NCBI GenBank assembly: GCA_937996755.1
Contig: CALKUS010000064.1
Coordinates: forward strand, 1 to 25,985
Reading direction: 5' to 3'
DNA: 25,985 nucleotides
Source: an uncultured Pseudomonadota bacterium
GTDB lineage: Bacteria > Pseudomonadota > Gammaproteobacteria > Xanthomonadales > Ahniellaceae
The position numbers and the translations under genes are program-made. The notes under the pieces were generated by a model. That model had not been told where the DNA came from. It saw nothing but the letters and a program-made list of their open reading frames with translations, and did no database searches. Of the stretch, positions 15,829-23,955 are shown piece by piece. The stretch's first letter is position 1. Each line of letters opens with the position of its first letter.

Positions 15829-16866
15829 ATGCGTCACCTGCTCTTCGGCACCGAGCTCTACGCACTGCCGATCCTGCGGCCGCTCGCGGCCGAGATCGCG
15901 GCGCGCGGGGAAGGTTGCCGCTGGTTCCTGCCCGGCGTCGATGCGGCGCGGCTCGCGCCCGGCGAGGTCGCGCTGCCCGACGCGGCCGCCGCGCGCGCGT
16001 ATGCGCCGGACACCGTGCTGAGCGCGAGCAACTGGGTGCCGCCGTTCGTGTCGGGCACGAAGGTGCAGCTGTTCCACGGCTTCTCGGTGGACAAGCGCAG
16101 CGAGGCGACCGGGCATTTCCGCATCCGCGGCTTCTTCGACCTGTACTGCACGCAGGGGCCCGCGACGACGGCGCCGTTCGAGCAGCTCGCGCGCGCGCTG
16201 GGTCACTTCCGCGTCGCGGAGACCGGCTGGCCGAAGCTCGATCCGCTGTTCGGGCCGGAGTCGCCCGAGGTCGCCGCGCTGCGCGCACCCGCGCGCGGCA
16301 GGCCGATCGTGCTGTTCGGCTCGACCTTCACGCCGCGCCTCGCGGCCGCGCCCGTTCTGCTCGACGCGATCGCCGGGCTCGTCCGGCGCGGCGACCGCTA
16401 CTGGCTGCTCACGCTGCATCCGAAGACGGCGCCGGCCTGGTTCGAGCGCTATCGCGCGCTGGCCGGCGAGCACGCCGCGTTCGTGGAATCCGACCGACTG
16501 CTGCCGCTGCTGCGCGCGGCCGACGTGCTCGTCGCGGACACCTCGTCGATCGTTTCCGAGTTCGTGGTGCAGCGCCGTCCGGTCGTGACGTTCCGCCATC
16601 GCGTGCCGCGGGCGCACATGATCGACGTCGCCGATCCCGCCGCGCTCGACGACGCGATCGCGCGCGCGCTGGCGCCGGACGCCGCGCTGCGCGCCGCGAT
16701 CGACGACTACGCCGCGCTGATCCACCCGAGCCGCGACGGTCGCGCGAGCGCGCGCGTGCTCGACGCGGCGCGCGCCGCGCGCTCGAACCCGCCGCCGCGG
16801 CGCAAGCCGTGGAACGTATTGCGCCGGCTGCAGATCCGGCGCGAGCTCGGCTACTGGAAGTTCTGA
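15829..16866 (+). CDS. CDP-glycerol glycerophosphotransferase-like (GT-B) protein
   Basis: A 345-residue soluble protein resembling the catalytic half of TagF/TagB-type CDP-glycerol:glycerophosphotransferases. Supporting signs: LFHGFSVDKR (81-90) at the position of the QTWHG motif, GWPKLDPLF (133-141) like the family GxPxxD segment, LLTLHPKT (193-200, His197), and DTSSIVSEFVVQRRPVV (237-253) like the DYSSxxxDxxxxxxP motif. The likely role is adding glycerol-phosphate or a related residue to an envelope glycan, as inferred from family and cassette. The ATG is 1 nt after the preceding stop. The basic C-terminus (PPPRRKPWNVLRRLQIRR region) could associate with the membrane. Its stop overlaps a 17-codon reading frame. 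Confidence 0.75.
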   Translation: MRHLLFGTELYALPILRPLAAEIAARGEGCRWFLPGVDAARLAPGEVALPDAAAARAYAPDTVLSASNWVPPFVSGTKVQLFHGFSVDKRSEATGHFRIRGFFDLYCTQGPATTAPFEQLARALGHFRVAETGWPKLDPLFGPESPEVAALRAPARGRPIVLFGSTFTPRLAAAPVLLDAIAGLVRRGDRYWLLTLHPKTAPAWFERYRALAGEHAAFVESDRLLPLLRAADVLVADTSSIVSEFVVQRRPVVTFRHRVPRAHMIDVADPAALDDAIARALAPDAALRAAIDDYAALIHPSRDGRASARVLDAARAARSNPPPRRKPWNVLRRLQIRRELGYWKF

Positions 16867-16919
16867 TGCGCAACCAATCATCATCGCGGCCCATGGACGC
16901 GGGGCAGGGGCGCCGATGA
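16866..16919 (+). CDS. Possible 17-residue coupling minigene
   Basis: A frame encoding MRNQSSSRPMDAGQGRR starts at an ATG that overlaps the preceding stop (TGATG). It ends at a TGA overlapping the next ATG (ATGA). Its exact fit between two genes suggests translational coupling across the 49-nt gap rather than a functional peptide. The downstream gene's Shine-Dalgarno (CAGGGGCG) lies inside it. Confidence 0.3.
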   Translation: MRNQSSSRPMDAGQGRR

Positions 16920-18538
16920 GCGATTTCACGTCGGGCGCGGTCAGCAAACGCCTGCTCGCGAGCTGCATCGCGCTGTGGCTGCTGGTCGCGGGCGTGGCCA
17001 TCTTCAGCCACGGGCCGATGCCGCTCTACTCCACGCGCACGCTCTCCGTGGCGTGGGAGATGTGGAGCCAGGGCAGCTGGCTCGTGCCGCTGCAGAACGG
17101 CATGGAATACAGCCACAAGGCGCCGCTGCTGTACTGGCTGTACCACGCGGGCTGGGCCGTGGCGGGCGTCAACGACGTGTGGCCGCGCGTCCTCGCGCTC
17201 GCGTTCGGCGCGTTCTCGCTCGTGCTCGTTGCGCAGCTCGCGCGCGCGCTGTTCCCGCAGCGCACCGACGCTGCCGTGCTCGCGCCGTGGATCGTCGCGG
17301 GCTCCACGTTCTTCCTGCTGTTCGCCGTGCAGCTCATGTTCGACGTGCTGCTCGGCATCGCCGTGACGGCAGCGCTGCTCGCGCTCGTGCGCGGCGACAT
17401 CTATCGCGGCGTCCCGAGCTGGATCGGCTTCTCCGTGGCCGTCGGCCTCGGCCTGCTGATCAAGGGCCCGGTCATGCTGCTGCACGTCGCGTTCCCCGTG
17501 CTGCTCGCGCCGCTCTGGAGCACGCAGGCGCGCGAGGCACCCGGCCGCTGGTACGGCCGCGCGGCGCTCGCGCTGCTCGGCGCGCTCGCGATCCTCGCGG
17601 CGTGGCTCGTGCCGGCGCTGCTGCACGCGGGCACGGCGTACCGCGAGCAGGTGCTCTGGTCGCAGACCGCGGGCCGCGTCGTGCACAGCTTCGACCACGC
17701 ACGCGCCTGGTGGTGGTACCTCGCGATCCTTCCCGCGCTCGCGTTCCCGTGGGCGCTGTGGCCGGGCGGCTGGCGCGCGCTGGCCGGCGCGCGCCGCGAC
17801 GACATCGCCGGCACGAAATTCCTCGCGTGCTGGCTGCTGCCCACGTTCGCGGCGTTCTCGATCGTCAGCGGCAAGCAGGCGTACTACCTCGTGCCCGAGC
17901 TCGGCGGCCTCGCGGTCGCGCTCGCGGCCGCGATCGCGGCGCGTGCCGACGCGCGCTGGCCGCGCTGGTACGGCCTGCCGCCCGCGCTCGTGATCATCGC
18001 GCTCGGTGCGCTCGCGCTGGCATTGCCGTGGCTGCCGCAGGCCTGGCTCGCGTCGCCGTGGCTGGCCGACCTCGTGCACGAGCCGCGCTGGATGGCGTGG
18101 CCGATCCTGGCCGCCGGCCTCGCGCTGCTGGTGGGCGCGCGCCGGCCGACGCGCTTCGTGCTGCAGCTCGGCGCCGCCGCGCTCGTCGCGGGCGGCGCTG
18201 CGTATGTCCTGTTCCTGCACGCGTTCTGGCCGCGTTACGACCTCGCGCCCGCGGCGGCCGTCATCGCGCAGGCGCAGGCGGGGGGCCACCCGGTCGCGAA
18301 CATCGGCACCTACGAAGCCGAGTACCAGTATCTCGGCCGGCTGACGCGGCCGCTGGCCGAGCTGCACGCCGATGCGGCCGTGGCGCGCTGGACGCACGAG
18401 CACCCGGACGGCGTGATCGTCCACATCGGCAAGCCGCTGCGGAACGCGACTGCCGAGCCGTTGCATCGCCAGCGCTTCCGCTCCCGGACGCTCGAGATCT
18501 GGCGCGCCGCCGACTATCCGGGTACCCCGGACTACTAG
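16916..18538 (+). CDS. PMT_2-like membrane glycosyltransferase lacking the usual acidic motif
   Basis: A 540-residue polytopic membrane protein. The first TM (11-30), the GMEYSHKAPLLYWLYHAGW segment (62-80) equivalent to SDKPP..., a run of hydrophobic segments and a soluble C-terminal domain (about 435-540) match the PMT_2 layout. The first loop reads GPMPLYSTRTLSVAWEMW (33-50), without the Asp-Glu pair that is catalytic in ArnT-type enzymes and present in the partner gene at 14133. Either Glu48 substitutes, or the protein has another role. The ATG at 16916 follows a purine-rich Shine-Dalgarno. Third gene of the cassette; 56 bp before the NtrX-like gene. Confidence 0.82.
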   Translation: MSDFTSGAVSKRLLASCIALWLLVAGVAIFSHGPMPLYSTRTLSVAWEMWSQGSWLVPLQNGMEYSHKAPLLYWLYHAGWAVAGVNDVWPRVLALAFGAFSLVLVAQLARALFPQRTDAAVLAPWIVAGSTFFLLFAVQLMFDVLLGIAVTAALLALVRGDIYRGVPSWIGFSVAVGLGLLIKGPVMLLHVAFPVLLAPLWSTQAREAPGRWYGRAALALLGALAILAAWLVPALLHAGTAYREQVLWSQTAGRVVHSFDHARAWWWYLAILPALAFPWALWPGGWRALAGARRDDIAGTKFLACWLLPTFAAFSIVSGKQAYYLVPELGGLAVALAAAIAARADARWPRWYGLPPALVIIALGALALALPWLPQAWLASPWLADLVHEPRWMAWPILAAGLALLVGARRPTRFVLQLGAAALVAGGAAYVLFLHAFWPRYDLAPAAAVIAQAQAGGHPVANIGTYEAEYQYLGRLTRPLAELHADAAVARWTHEHPDGVIVHIGKPLRNATAEPLHRQRFRSRTLEIWRAADYPGTPDY

Positions 18539-18559
18539 CTGGCCGCGGCCCCGGGGGTC

Positions 18560-18588
18560 TATCCTCCGCTGTCTCGTTTTCGCGACAG
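18560..18588 (+). promoter_or_regulatory. Candidate -10 and inverted repeat upstream of ntrX-like gene
   Basis: TATCCT (18560-18565) lies 29 nt before the ATG. It is followed by CTGTC (18569-18573) and GACAG (18584-18588), with inner CG/CG pairs around TTTT. This interrupted dyad could be an operator, possibly for autoregulation, or a leader hairpin. Confidence 0.3.
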
Positions 18589-18594
18589 ACCCGC

Positions 18595-19977
18595 ATGGTC
18601 CCGGCCACGATCCTCGTCGTCGACGATGAACCCGATATCCGCGAGTCGGTGAAGGACACCCTCGAGGACGAGGGCTACGCCGTGCTCGCCGCGGGCGACG
18701 CCGCATCGGCGCGCGAACAGCGCCGCACGCGTCGCCCGGACCTCGTGCTGCTGGACGTCTGGATGCCGGACACCGACGGCATCTCGCTGCTGCGCGAATG
18801 GAGCGAGCGCGGCGGCGCCGGTTGCCCGGTCGTCATGATGTCCGGCCACGGCACCATCGAGACGGCGGTCGAGGCGACGCGGCTCGGCGCCTACGACTTC
18901 ATCGAGAAACCCATTTCGCGCGCGAAGCTGCTGCTCACGCTCGCGCGCGCGCTCGAGGCCGGCCGCCTGCGCCAGGAGAACGACGGCCTGCGCCGCCAGC
19001 TGCCGGCGGCGCCCGAGCCGGTCGGCAACAGCAAGGCGATGCAGGCGCTGAAGGCGCAGCTCGAACGCGTCGCGGCCGCCGATGCGCCCGTGCTGATCCA
19101 GGGCGAGCCCGGCACCGGCAAGGAAACGCTCGCGCGCCACGTGCATTCGCGCTCGGCGCGCCGCGACGGGCCGTTCGTGCGCGTCGCCGTGAGCGCGCTG
19201 CCGCGCGACCAGCAGATCGCCGCGCTCACCGGCAGCGAGCTCGGCGAGCGCCCGGTCGCCGGCCTGTTCGAGCAGGCGCGCGGCGGCGTGCTCTACCTCG
19301 ACGGCGTCGCCGACTTCGAGCCCGAGGCGCAGCGCGAGCTCGCCGCGATGATCGAGAGCCGCAGCTTCACGCCGGTCGGCGCGGGCACGTCGCGCGCGCT
19401 CGATGCGCGCATCGTGGCCGCGAGCGCGCGAGCGCTCGAGGACGAAGTCCGCCTCGGCCGCTTCCGCGAGGAGCTCTACTACCAGCTCTCGGTGCTGCCG
19501 CTGGTCGCGCCGCCGCTGCGCGATCGCATCGACGACGTGCCCGAGCTGCTCGCCTACTTCACCGACTACTTCGCGGTGCGCGACAACCTGCCCTATCGCC
19601 GCTTCGCGGTGGCCGCGCAGAACCGCCTGCGCCAGTACGGCTGGCCGGGCAACCTGCGCGAGCTGCGCAACCTCGTGCAGCGCCTGCTGATCCTCGGCGG
19701 AAGCGGCGACGTGGAAGTGGCGGAAGTGGAATCGGTGCTCGGCGGCACGCTCGCGCCGCCGCGCGCACCGCGCGCGGGCGGCGACTTCGCGATCGACTAC
19801 TCGCTGCCACTGCGCGAGGCACGCGACGCGTTCGAGCGCGCCTATCTCGTGCACCTGCTGAAGCAGGCCGATGGCAGCGTCGGCAAGCTCGCGACGATGG
19901 CGGGGATGGAACGGACGCATCTCTACCGCAAGCTCCGGGATCTCGGGATCGACATTCGAGGGAGTGGCGACAAGTGA
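18595..19977 (+). CDS. ntrX: NtrX-like response regulator with degenerate AAA+ domain
   Basis: A 460-residue receiver-AAA+-FIS regulator. The receiver (1-120) has Asp10-Asp11, phospho-acceptor Asp54 (VLLDVWMP), Ser83 and Lys105. The AAA+ domain has Walker A GEPGTGKE (170-177), an arginine-finger region FREELYYQLSVLPLVAPPLRDR (290-311) and WPGNLREL (350-357). The L1 loop segment reads LTGSELGERPVAGLFEQA (211-228): the GAFTGA sigma54 contact is absent. Walker B is LYLDG (233-237), with the usual Glu replaced by Gly. A FIS-type HTH is intact at about 410-455. Likely partner of the kinase at 11182. It probably binds DNA and regulates without sigma54 activation. ATG at 18595 fits the receiver start. 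Confidence 0.9.
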   Translation: MVPATILVVDDEPDIRESVKDTLEDEGYAVLAAGDAASAREQRRTRRPDLVLLDVWMPDTDGISLLREWSERGGAGCPVVMMSGHGTIETAVEATRLGAYDFIEKPISRAKLLLTLARALEAGRLRQENDGLRRQLPAAPEPVGNSKAMQALKAQLERVAAADAPVLIQGEPGTGKETLARHVHSRSARRDGPFVRVAVSALPRDQQIAALTGSELGERPVAGLFEQARGGVLYLDGVADFEPEAQRELAAMIESRSFTPVGAGTSRALDARIVAASARALEDEVRLGRFREELYYQLSVLPLVAPPLRDRIDDVPELLAYFTDYFAVRDNLPYRRFAVAAQNRLRQYGWPGNLRELRNLVQRLLILGGSGDVEVAEVESVLGGTLAPPRAPRAGGDFAIDYSLPLREARDAFERAYLVHLLKQADGSVGKLATMAGMERTHLYRKLRDLGIDIRGSGDK

Positions 19978-19995
19978 ACGTCCCTGCGATCCGTA

Positions 19996-20075
19996 GTCTG
20001 GGTCTGAGTCTGAGTGCGCAGGCTCGCGAGCTCGGTCCAAGCTCCAAGCTTGCGCACTCAGACCCAGACGCAGAC
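19996..20075. repeat. Hexamer-array inverted repeat 1 (ntrX/trkA gap)
   Basis: Arms 19996-20020 and 20051-20075 pair at 23 of 25 positions around a 30-base loop that has its own GAGCT/AGCTC mini-stem. Each arm is a run of GRGTNN-type hexamers (GTCTGG, GTCTGA, GTCTGA on the left), closing with GTGCGCA. It fills most of the 121-bp gap; no promoter for trkA is obvious. Confidence 0.85.
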
Positions 20076-20098
20076 CACAAGGCTTGCCGGGCGCTCCG

Positions 20099-21475
20099 AT
20101 GAAAATCCTGATTCTTGGTGCGGGCACCGTCGGCACTTCGGTCGCCACGGCACTTTCGAACGAGAACAACGACATCACGGTCATCGACACCGATGCCGTG
20201 CGCCTGCGCGAGATGGGCGAGAAGCTGGACCTGCGCACGGTGCGCGGCCACGCGTCGCACCCGTCCGTGCTGTCGCAGGCCGGCGTCGAGGAAACCGACC
20301 TGATCATCGCGGTCACCAACTCCGACGAGGTGAACATCGTCGCGTGCCAGGTGGCGGACGCGCTCTACCGCACGCCGACGAAGATCGCGCGCGTGCGCGA
20401 AGCGGAATACCTCGCGCACCCCGAGCTGATCGGTCGCGGGCGCAGCTCGATCGACGTGGTGATCAGCCCGGAGCAGCTCGTGTGCATGCACGTGCAGCGG
20501 CTGATCGAGTACCCGGGCGCGCTGCAGGTGCTGGAGTTCGCCGACGGACGCGCGCAGCTGGTCGCGGTGCGCGCGCTCAAGGGCGGCGCGCTCGTCGGCC
20601 TGCCGATCCGCGAGCTGCGCGGGCACCTGCCGGCCGGCGTCGACGCACGCGTTGCCGCGGTGTTCCGCGGCGGGCGGCCGATCCTGCCGGAAGGCACGAC
20701 GGTGATCGAGGCGGAGGACGAGGTGTTCTTCCTCGCCGACCGCCGCGCGATCCGCGTGGTGATGAGCGAGCTGCGCAAGCTGGACAAGCCGGCCCGGCGC
20801 ATCCTCATCGCGGGCGGCGGAAACATCGGCAGGAACCTCGCCCGGGCGCTCGAGAACAACCACAGCGTGAAGGTGCTCGAGCGTTCGCGCGAGCGCACGA
20901 AGCAACTGGCCGAGGACCTGCAGAACTCGATCGTGCTCGCGGGCGACGCGGCCGACGAGGACCTGCTGCGCGAGGAAAACATCGGCCAGACCGACGTCTA
21001 CTGCGCGATGACGAACGACGACGAGGCGAACATCCTGTCGGCGATGCTCGCGAAGCGGCTCGGCTGCCCGCGCGTGATCGCGCTGATCAACCGCGCCGCG
21101 TACGGCGAGCTCGTCGAAGGCTCGACGATCGACATCGCGGTGAGCCCGCAGCAGGTCACGCTCTCGGCGCTGCTCACGCACATCCGCCAGGGCACGATGG
21201 TGCGCGTGCACTCGCTGCGCCGCGGCGCCGCGGAGGCGATCGAGGCCGTCGCGCTGGGCGACCGCCGCACCTCTCGCGTGATCGGGCGCGCCGTGGAGGA
21301 AATCGAGCTGCCGCCCGGCACGACGATCGGCGGCATCGTGCGCGGCGAGCAGCTGCTGATCGCACACCACGACGTCGTGATCGAGCCGAACGACCACGTG
21401 ATCCTGTTCCTGGTCGACAAGCGGCAGCTGCGCCAGGTGGAGAACCTGTTCCGCGTGGACGCGACGCTGTTGTGA
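20099..21475 (+). CDS. trkA: Trk potassium uptake NAD-binding regulatory protein TrkA
   Basis: A 458-residue peripheral subunit that gates the TrkH K+ channel and binds NAD(H). It has two tandem RCK modules. The first starts MKILILGAGTVG (GxGxxG at 7-12), with acidic Asp30 ending the nucleotide-binding strand. The second starts RRILIAGGGNIG (about 231). Each is followed by a TrkA-C domain (about 145-225 and 370-455). Length equals E. coli TrkA. ATG at 20099 is the family start; upstream codons in frame belong to the inverted-repeat region. The Shine-Dalgarno is weak. Its stop overlaps the trkH GTG. Confidence 0.97.
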   Translation: MKILILGAGTVGTSVATALSNENNDITVIDTDAVRLREMGEKLDLRTVRGHASHPSVLSQAGVEETDLIIAVTNSDEVNIVACQVADALYRTPTKIARVREAEYLAHPELIGRGRSSIDVVISPEQLVCMHVQRLIEYPGALQVLEFADGRAQLVAVRALKGGALVGLPIRELRGHLPAGVDARVAAVFRGGRPILPEGTTVIEAEDEVFFLADRRAIRVVMSELRKLDKPARRILIAGGGNIGRNLARALENNHSVKVLERSRERTKQLAEDLQNSIVLAGDAADEDLLREENIGQTDVYCAMTNDDEANILSAMLAKRLGCPRVIALINRAAYGELVEGSTIDIAVSPQQVTLSALLTHIRQGTMVRVHSLRRGAAEAIEAVALGDRRTSRVIGRAVEEIELPPGTTIGGIVRGEQLLIAHHDVVIEPNDHVILFLVDKRQLRQVENLFRVDATLL

Positions 21476-22920
21476 GATTGCTCGTCGTCCAGCGCCTGGT
21501 GGGCGCGCTCGTCGCGCTCTCCGGCGTGATCATGCTGCCGCCCGCGGCGATCTCGGCGTGGTACGCGGACGGCATCGTCTCGGCGTTCCTCGACAGTGCG
21601 CTCGCGTGCGCCGTGGTGGGCGGGCTGATGTGGCTGCCCGTGCGCCGCGCGCGCCACGAGCTGCGGGTGCGCGACGGCTTCCTCGTGACCGTCGCGACCT
21701 GGGTGATGGTGTGCCTCGCCTGCGCACTGCCGTTCATGCTCGGGCCGACGAAGCTGCCGCTCTCGCAGGCGGTGTTCGAGTCGGTGTCGGGGCTTACGAC
21801 GACCGGCGTCACCGTGCTCGTCGGGCTCGACCGCCTGCCGGCCAGCCTGCTGTTCTACCGCCAGTCGCTCTGCTTCATCGGCGGCATGGGCATCGTGATC
21901 ATCGCGGTCGCGATCGTGCCCATGCTGCGCATCGGCGGCTCGCAGCTGTTCCGCGCGGAAGCGTCCAGCGGCATGAAGGACACGCGCCTCACGCCACGCA
22001 TCGCGGGCACGGCGCGCGCGCTCTGGTTCGTGTACCTGGGGCTCAATGCGCTGTGCGCGCTGTCGTACTGGATCGCGGGCATGGACCCGCTGGACGCGAT
22101 CGGCCATGCGTTCTCGACCGTCGCCACGTCGGGCTTCTCGACGCACGACGCGAGCCTAGGCTACTTCCACAACGCGCTCGTGGAGACGATCGCGATGGTG
22201 TTCATGACGTTCGGCGGCGTGAGCTTCGCGCTGCACTACGCGGCGTGGCGGCGCGCGAGCGCGCAAGCGTACTTCTCCGATGCCGAGCTGCGCGCGTACT
22301 TCGTGATCCTGATGTGCGTCACCGTGCTGCTGGCCGCGGCCGTCTACGCCGGCGACACGACGGCGTCGCCCGGCAACGCGCTGCGGCGCGCGCTGTTCCA
22401 GGCCATCTCGCATCTCACGACGACCGGCTATTTCGTCGGCGACTTCGCGCCGTGGCCGTCGTTCGCGCCCATGCTGTTGCTGCTCGTGCCGTTCATCGGC
22501 GCATGCTCGGGCTCGACCTCGGGCGGCCTGAAGGTCGTGCGCGTGCTGCTGCTGTTCAAGCAGGGCGCGCGCGAGGTGCAGCAGCTCATCCACCCGCGCG
22601 GACGCTTCATGGTGAAGCTCGGCGGCCTCAGCGTGAGCGGCGCCGTGCTCGCGGCCGTTACCGGTTTCTGCACGCTGTACGCGTTGAGCTTCGTCGCGAT
22701 GGCGCTGGTGCTCGCCGCCGCCGGCGTCGCGCCGGCCGATGCGTGGACGGCCGTCGCGACGTGCATCAACAACATGGGCCCCGGCATCGCCGGCATGGAC
22801 GGACACTACGCCGACCTGGGCCCCGCGGCCGTCTGGGTGCTCTCGGTGGCGATGCTGCTCGGGCGGCTCGAGGTGTTCACGGTGCTCGTGTTGCTGAGCG
22901 GCGCGTTCTGGCGCGATTGA
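21472..22920 (+). CDS. trkH: Trk potassium uptake channel TrkH
   Basis: A 482-residue inner-membrane K+ channel subunit with four repeated membrane-pore-membrane units. The four selectivity-filter loops are visible: TTTGVT (109-114), TSGFST (219-224), TTTGYF (316-321) and NNMGPG (433-438). SGSTSGGLK (346-354) is the conserved segment after the third pore. Length matches E. coli TrkH. The GTG start at 21472 overlaps the trkA stop as GTGA, implying coupled translation, and gives the expected N-terminus (MRLLVVQRLVG). Confidence 0.97.
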   Translation: MRLLVVQRLVGALVALSGVIMLPPAAISAWYADGIVSAFLDSALACAVVGGLMWLPVRRARHELRVRDGFLVTVATWVMVCLACALPFMLGPTKLPLSQAVFESVSGLTTTGVTVLVGLDRLPASLLFYRQSLCFIGGMGIVIIAVAIVPMLRIGGSQLFRAEASSGMKDTRLTPRIAGTARALWFVYLGLNALCALSYWIAGMDPLDAIGHAFSTVATSGFSTHDASLGYFHNALVETIAMVFMTFGGVSFALHYAAWRRASAQAYFSDAELRAYFVILMCVTVLLAAAVYAGDTTASPGNALRRALFQAISHLTTTGYFVGDFAPWPSFAPMLLLLVPFIGACSGSTSGGLKVVRVLLLFKQGAREVQQLIHPRGRFMVKLGGLSVSGAVLAAVTGFCTLYALSFVAMALVLAAAGVAPADAWTAVATCINNMGPGIAGMDGHYADLGPAAVWVLSVAMLLGRLEVFTVLVLLSGAFWRD

Positions 22921-22968
22921 CCGGCAGGTCGAGGAAGTCGCCCTTTGCTGCGGTGTCGTCGACTCGCG

Positions 22969-23056
22969 GTCTGAGTCTGGGTCTGAGCGGGCGAGACGGT
23001 GCGTCCGGTCGACCATGAGCGCGCCGGTGTACTCGCACTCAGACTCAGACCCAGAC
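22969..23056. repeat. Hexamer-array inverted repeat 2 (trkH/acyltransferase gap)
   Basis: Arms 22969-22987 and 23038-23056 pair at 17 of 19 positions. Shifting one hexamer (22975-22987 against 23044-23056) gives a perfect 13-bp stem, so the array can pair in more than one register. Units are GTCTGA and GTCTGG. It lies between convergent genes (trkH and the LpxL-like gene), where a bidirectional terminator or mRNA end stabiliser would fit, but no U-tract follows. Confidence 0.85.
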
Positions 23057-23061
23057 TGCTG

Positions 23062-23952
23062 TCATCGATACACCTGATCCGGCCCCGACCCCGGCTCGCG
23101 GTAGCTGAATCGCTTGTAGGTCCACTGGTACTGCGTCGGCGCGAGCGCGATGCACTGCTCGATCGCGGCGTTCAGCGCAGTCGTCGCGACGACCGGGTCG
23201 TCGTCGGCGATCGCGGCCGGCGCCGGGATGAAGTGCAGGCGGAATCCCGCGCCTTTCGGCAAGCGCTCGGCGAAACCGAACACGACGGCCGCGCCGGTGC
23301 GCGCGGCGAGCCGCGACAGCAGCGTCATCGTGCGAACGGGTTTGCCGAAGAACGGCGCATCGACACCCTCGCCGCCCTTCGGCCGCTGGTCCGGCAGGAT
23401 CCCGACGAGGCGGTTCGCGGCGAGCCGCTTGAACAGCACGCGCACCGACGAGCCTTCCGCACGCACCGCCTCCGCGCCGAGCGCGGTGCGTGCGTGCACC
23501 AGCAGCGATTCGTACTCCGGCCGCTGCGGCACGCGATACAGGATGGTGAGCGGACCGAGCGTCGAAAGCTGCAGGTTCAGCAGCTCCCACGCGCCGAGGT
23601 GCGGCGCCGCGACGATCGTGCCGCGGCCTGCGGCGCGAGCCGCCTCGATGTGCTCGAGCCCGCGCACCTCGACGATCGTGGCGAGCGCGCGTCGCGCGTC
23701 GCTCCACACGAGCGCCAGTTCGGCCAGGCTCTTTCCGGTCTCCGCGAGCGCGTCGCGCACGAAGCGCGCCCGCGCCGTCGCATCCTGCTGCGGAAAACAG
23801 AGCTCGGCGTTCCTGCGCGCGACGCGCCACTCGCGCGTGCGCAGCAGCGCCGGCAGCCGGCCGAGCGCGCCGCCGAGCGCGTGCAGCACGCGCAACGGCA
23901 GGTTCGCGCCGAGACGCAGCGCCAACGCGAGCAAGCGGACGTTCCAGGGCAT
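23062..23952 (-). CDS. LpxL/HtrB-family lysophospholipid/lipid A acyltransferase
   Basis: A 296-residue LpxL/LpxM-family acyltransferase, which in characterised members adds a secondary acyl chain to Kdo2-lipid IVA from acyl-ACP at the inner membrane. The catalytic HX4E motif is APHLGAWE (116-123, His118 and Glu123), followed by YRVPQRPEYE (139-148) and the LPDQRP motif (186-191). A hydrophobic/basic N-terminus (1-35) would anchor it. Which acyl position it modifies cannot be told from sequence, so no symbol is given. ATG at 23952 is the natural start, with a hexamer inverted repeat directly upstream. Confidence 0.92.
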   Translation of the reverse strand: MPWNVRLLALALRLGANLPLRVLHALGGALGRLPALLRTREWRVARRNAELCFPQQDATARARFVRDALAETGKSLAELALVWSDARRALATIVEVRGLEHIEAARAAGRGTIVAAPHLGAWELLNLQLSTLGPLTILYRVPQRPEYESLLVHARTALGAEAVRAEGSSVRVLFKRLAANRLVGILPDQRPKGGEGVDAPFFGKPVRTMTLLSRLAARTGAAVVFGFAERLPKGAGFRLHFIPAPAAIADDDPVVATTALNAAIEQCIALAPTQYQWTYKRFSYREPGSGPDQVYR

Positions 23953-23955
23953 GCC

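Noticed and set aside
14133..18538. arn-type lipid A aminoarabinose operon
   Set aside because: Only transferase-like genes are present. No arnA, arnB, arnC or arnD homologue was seen, so the sugar cannot be named.
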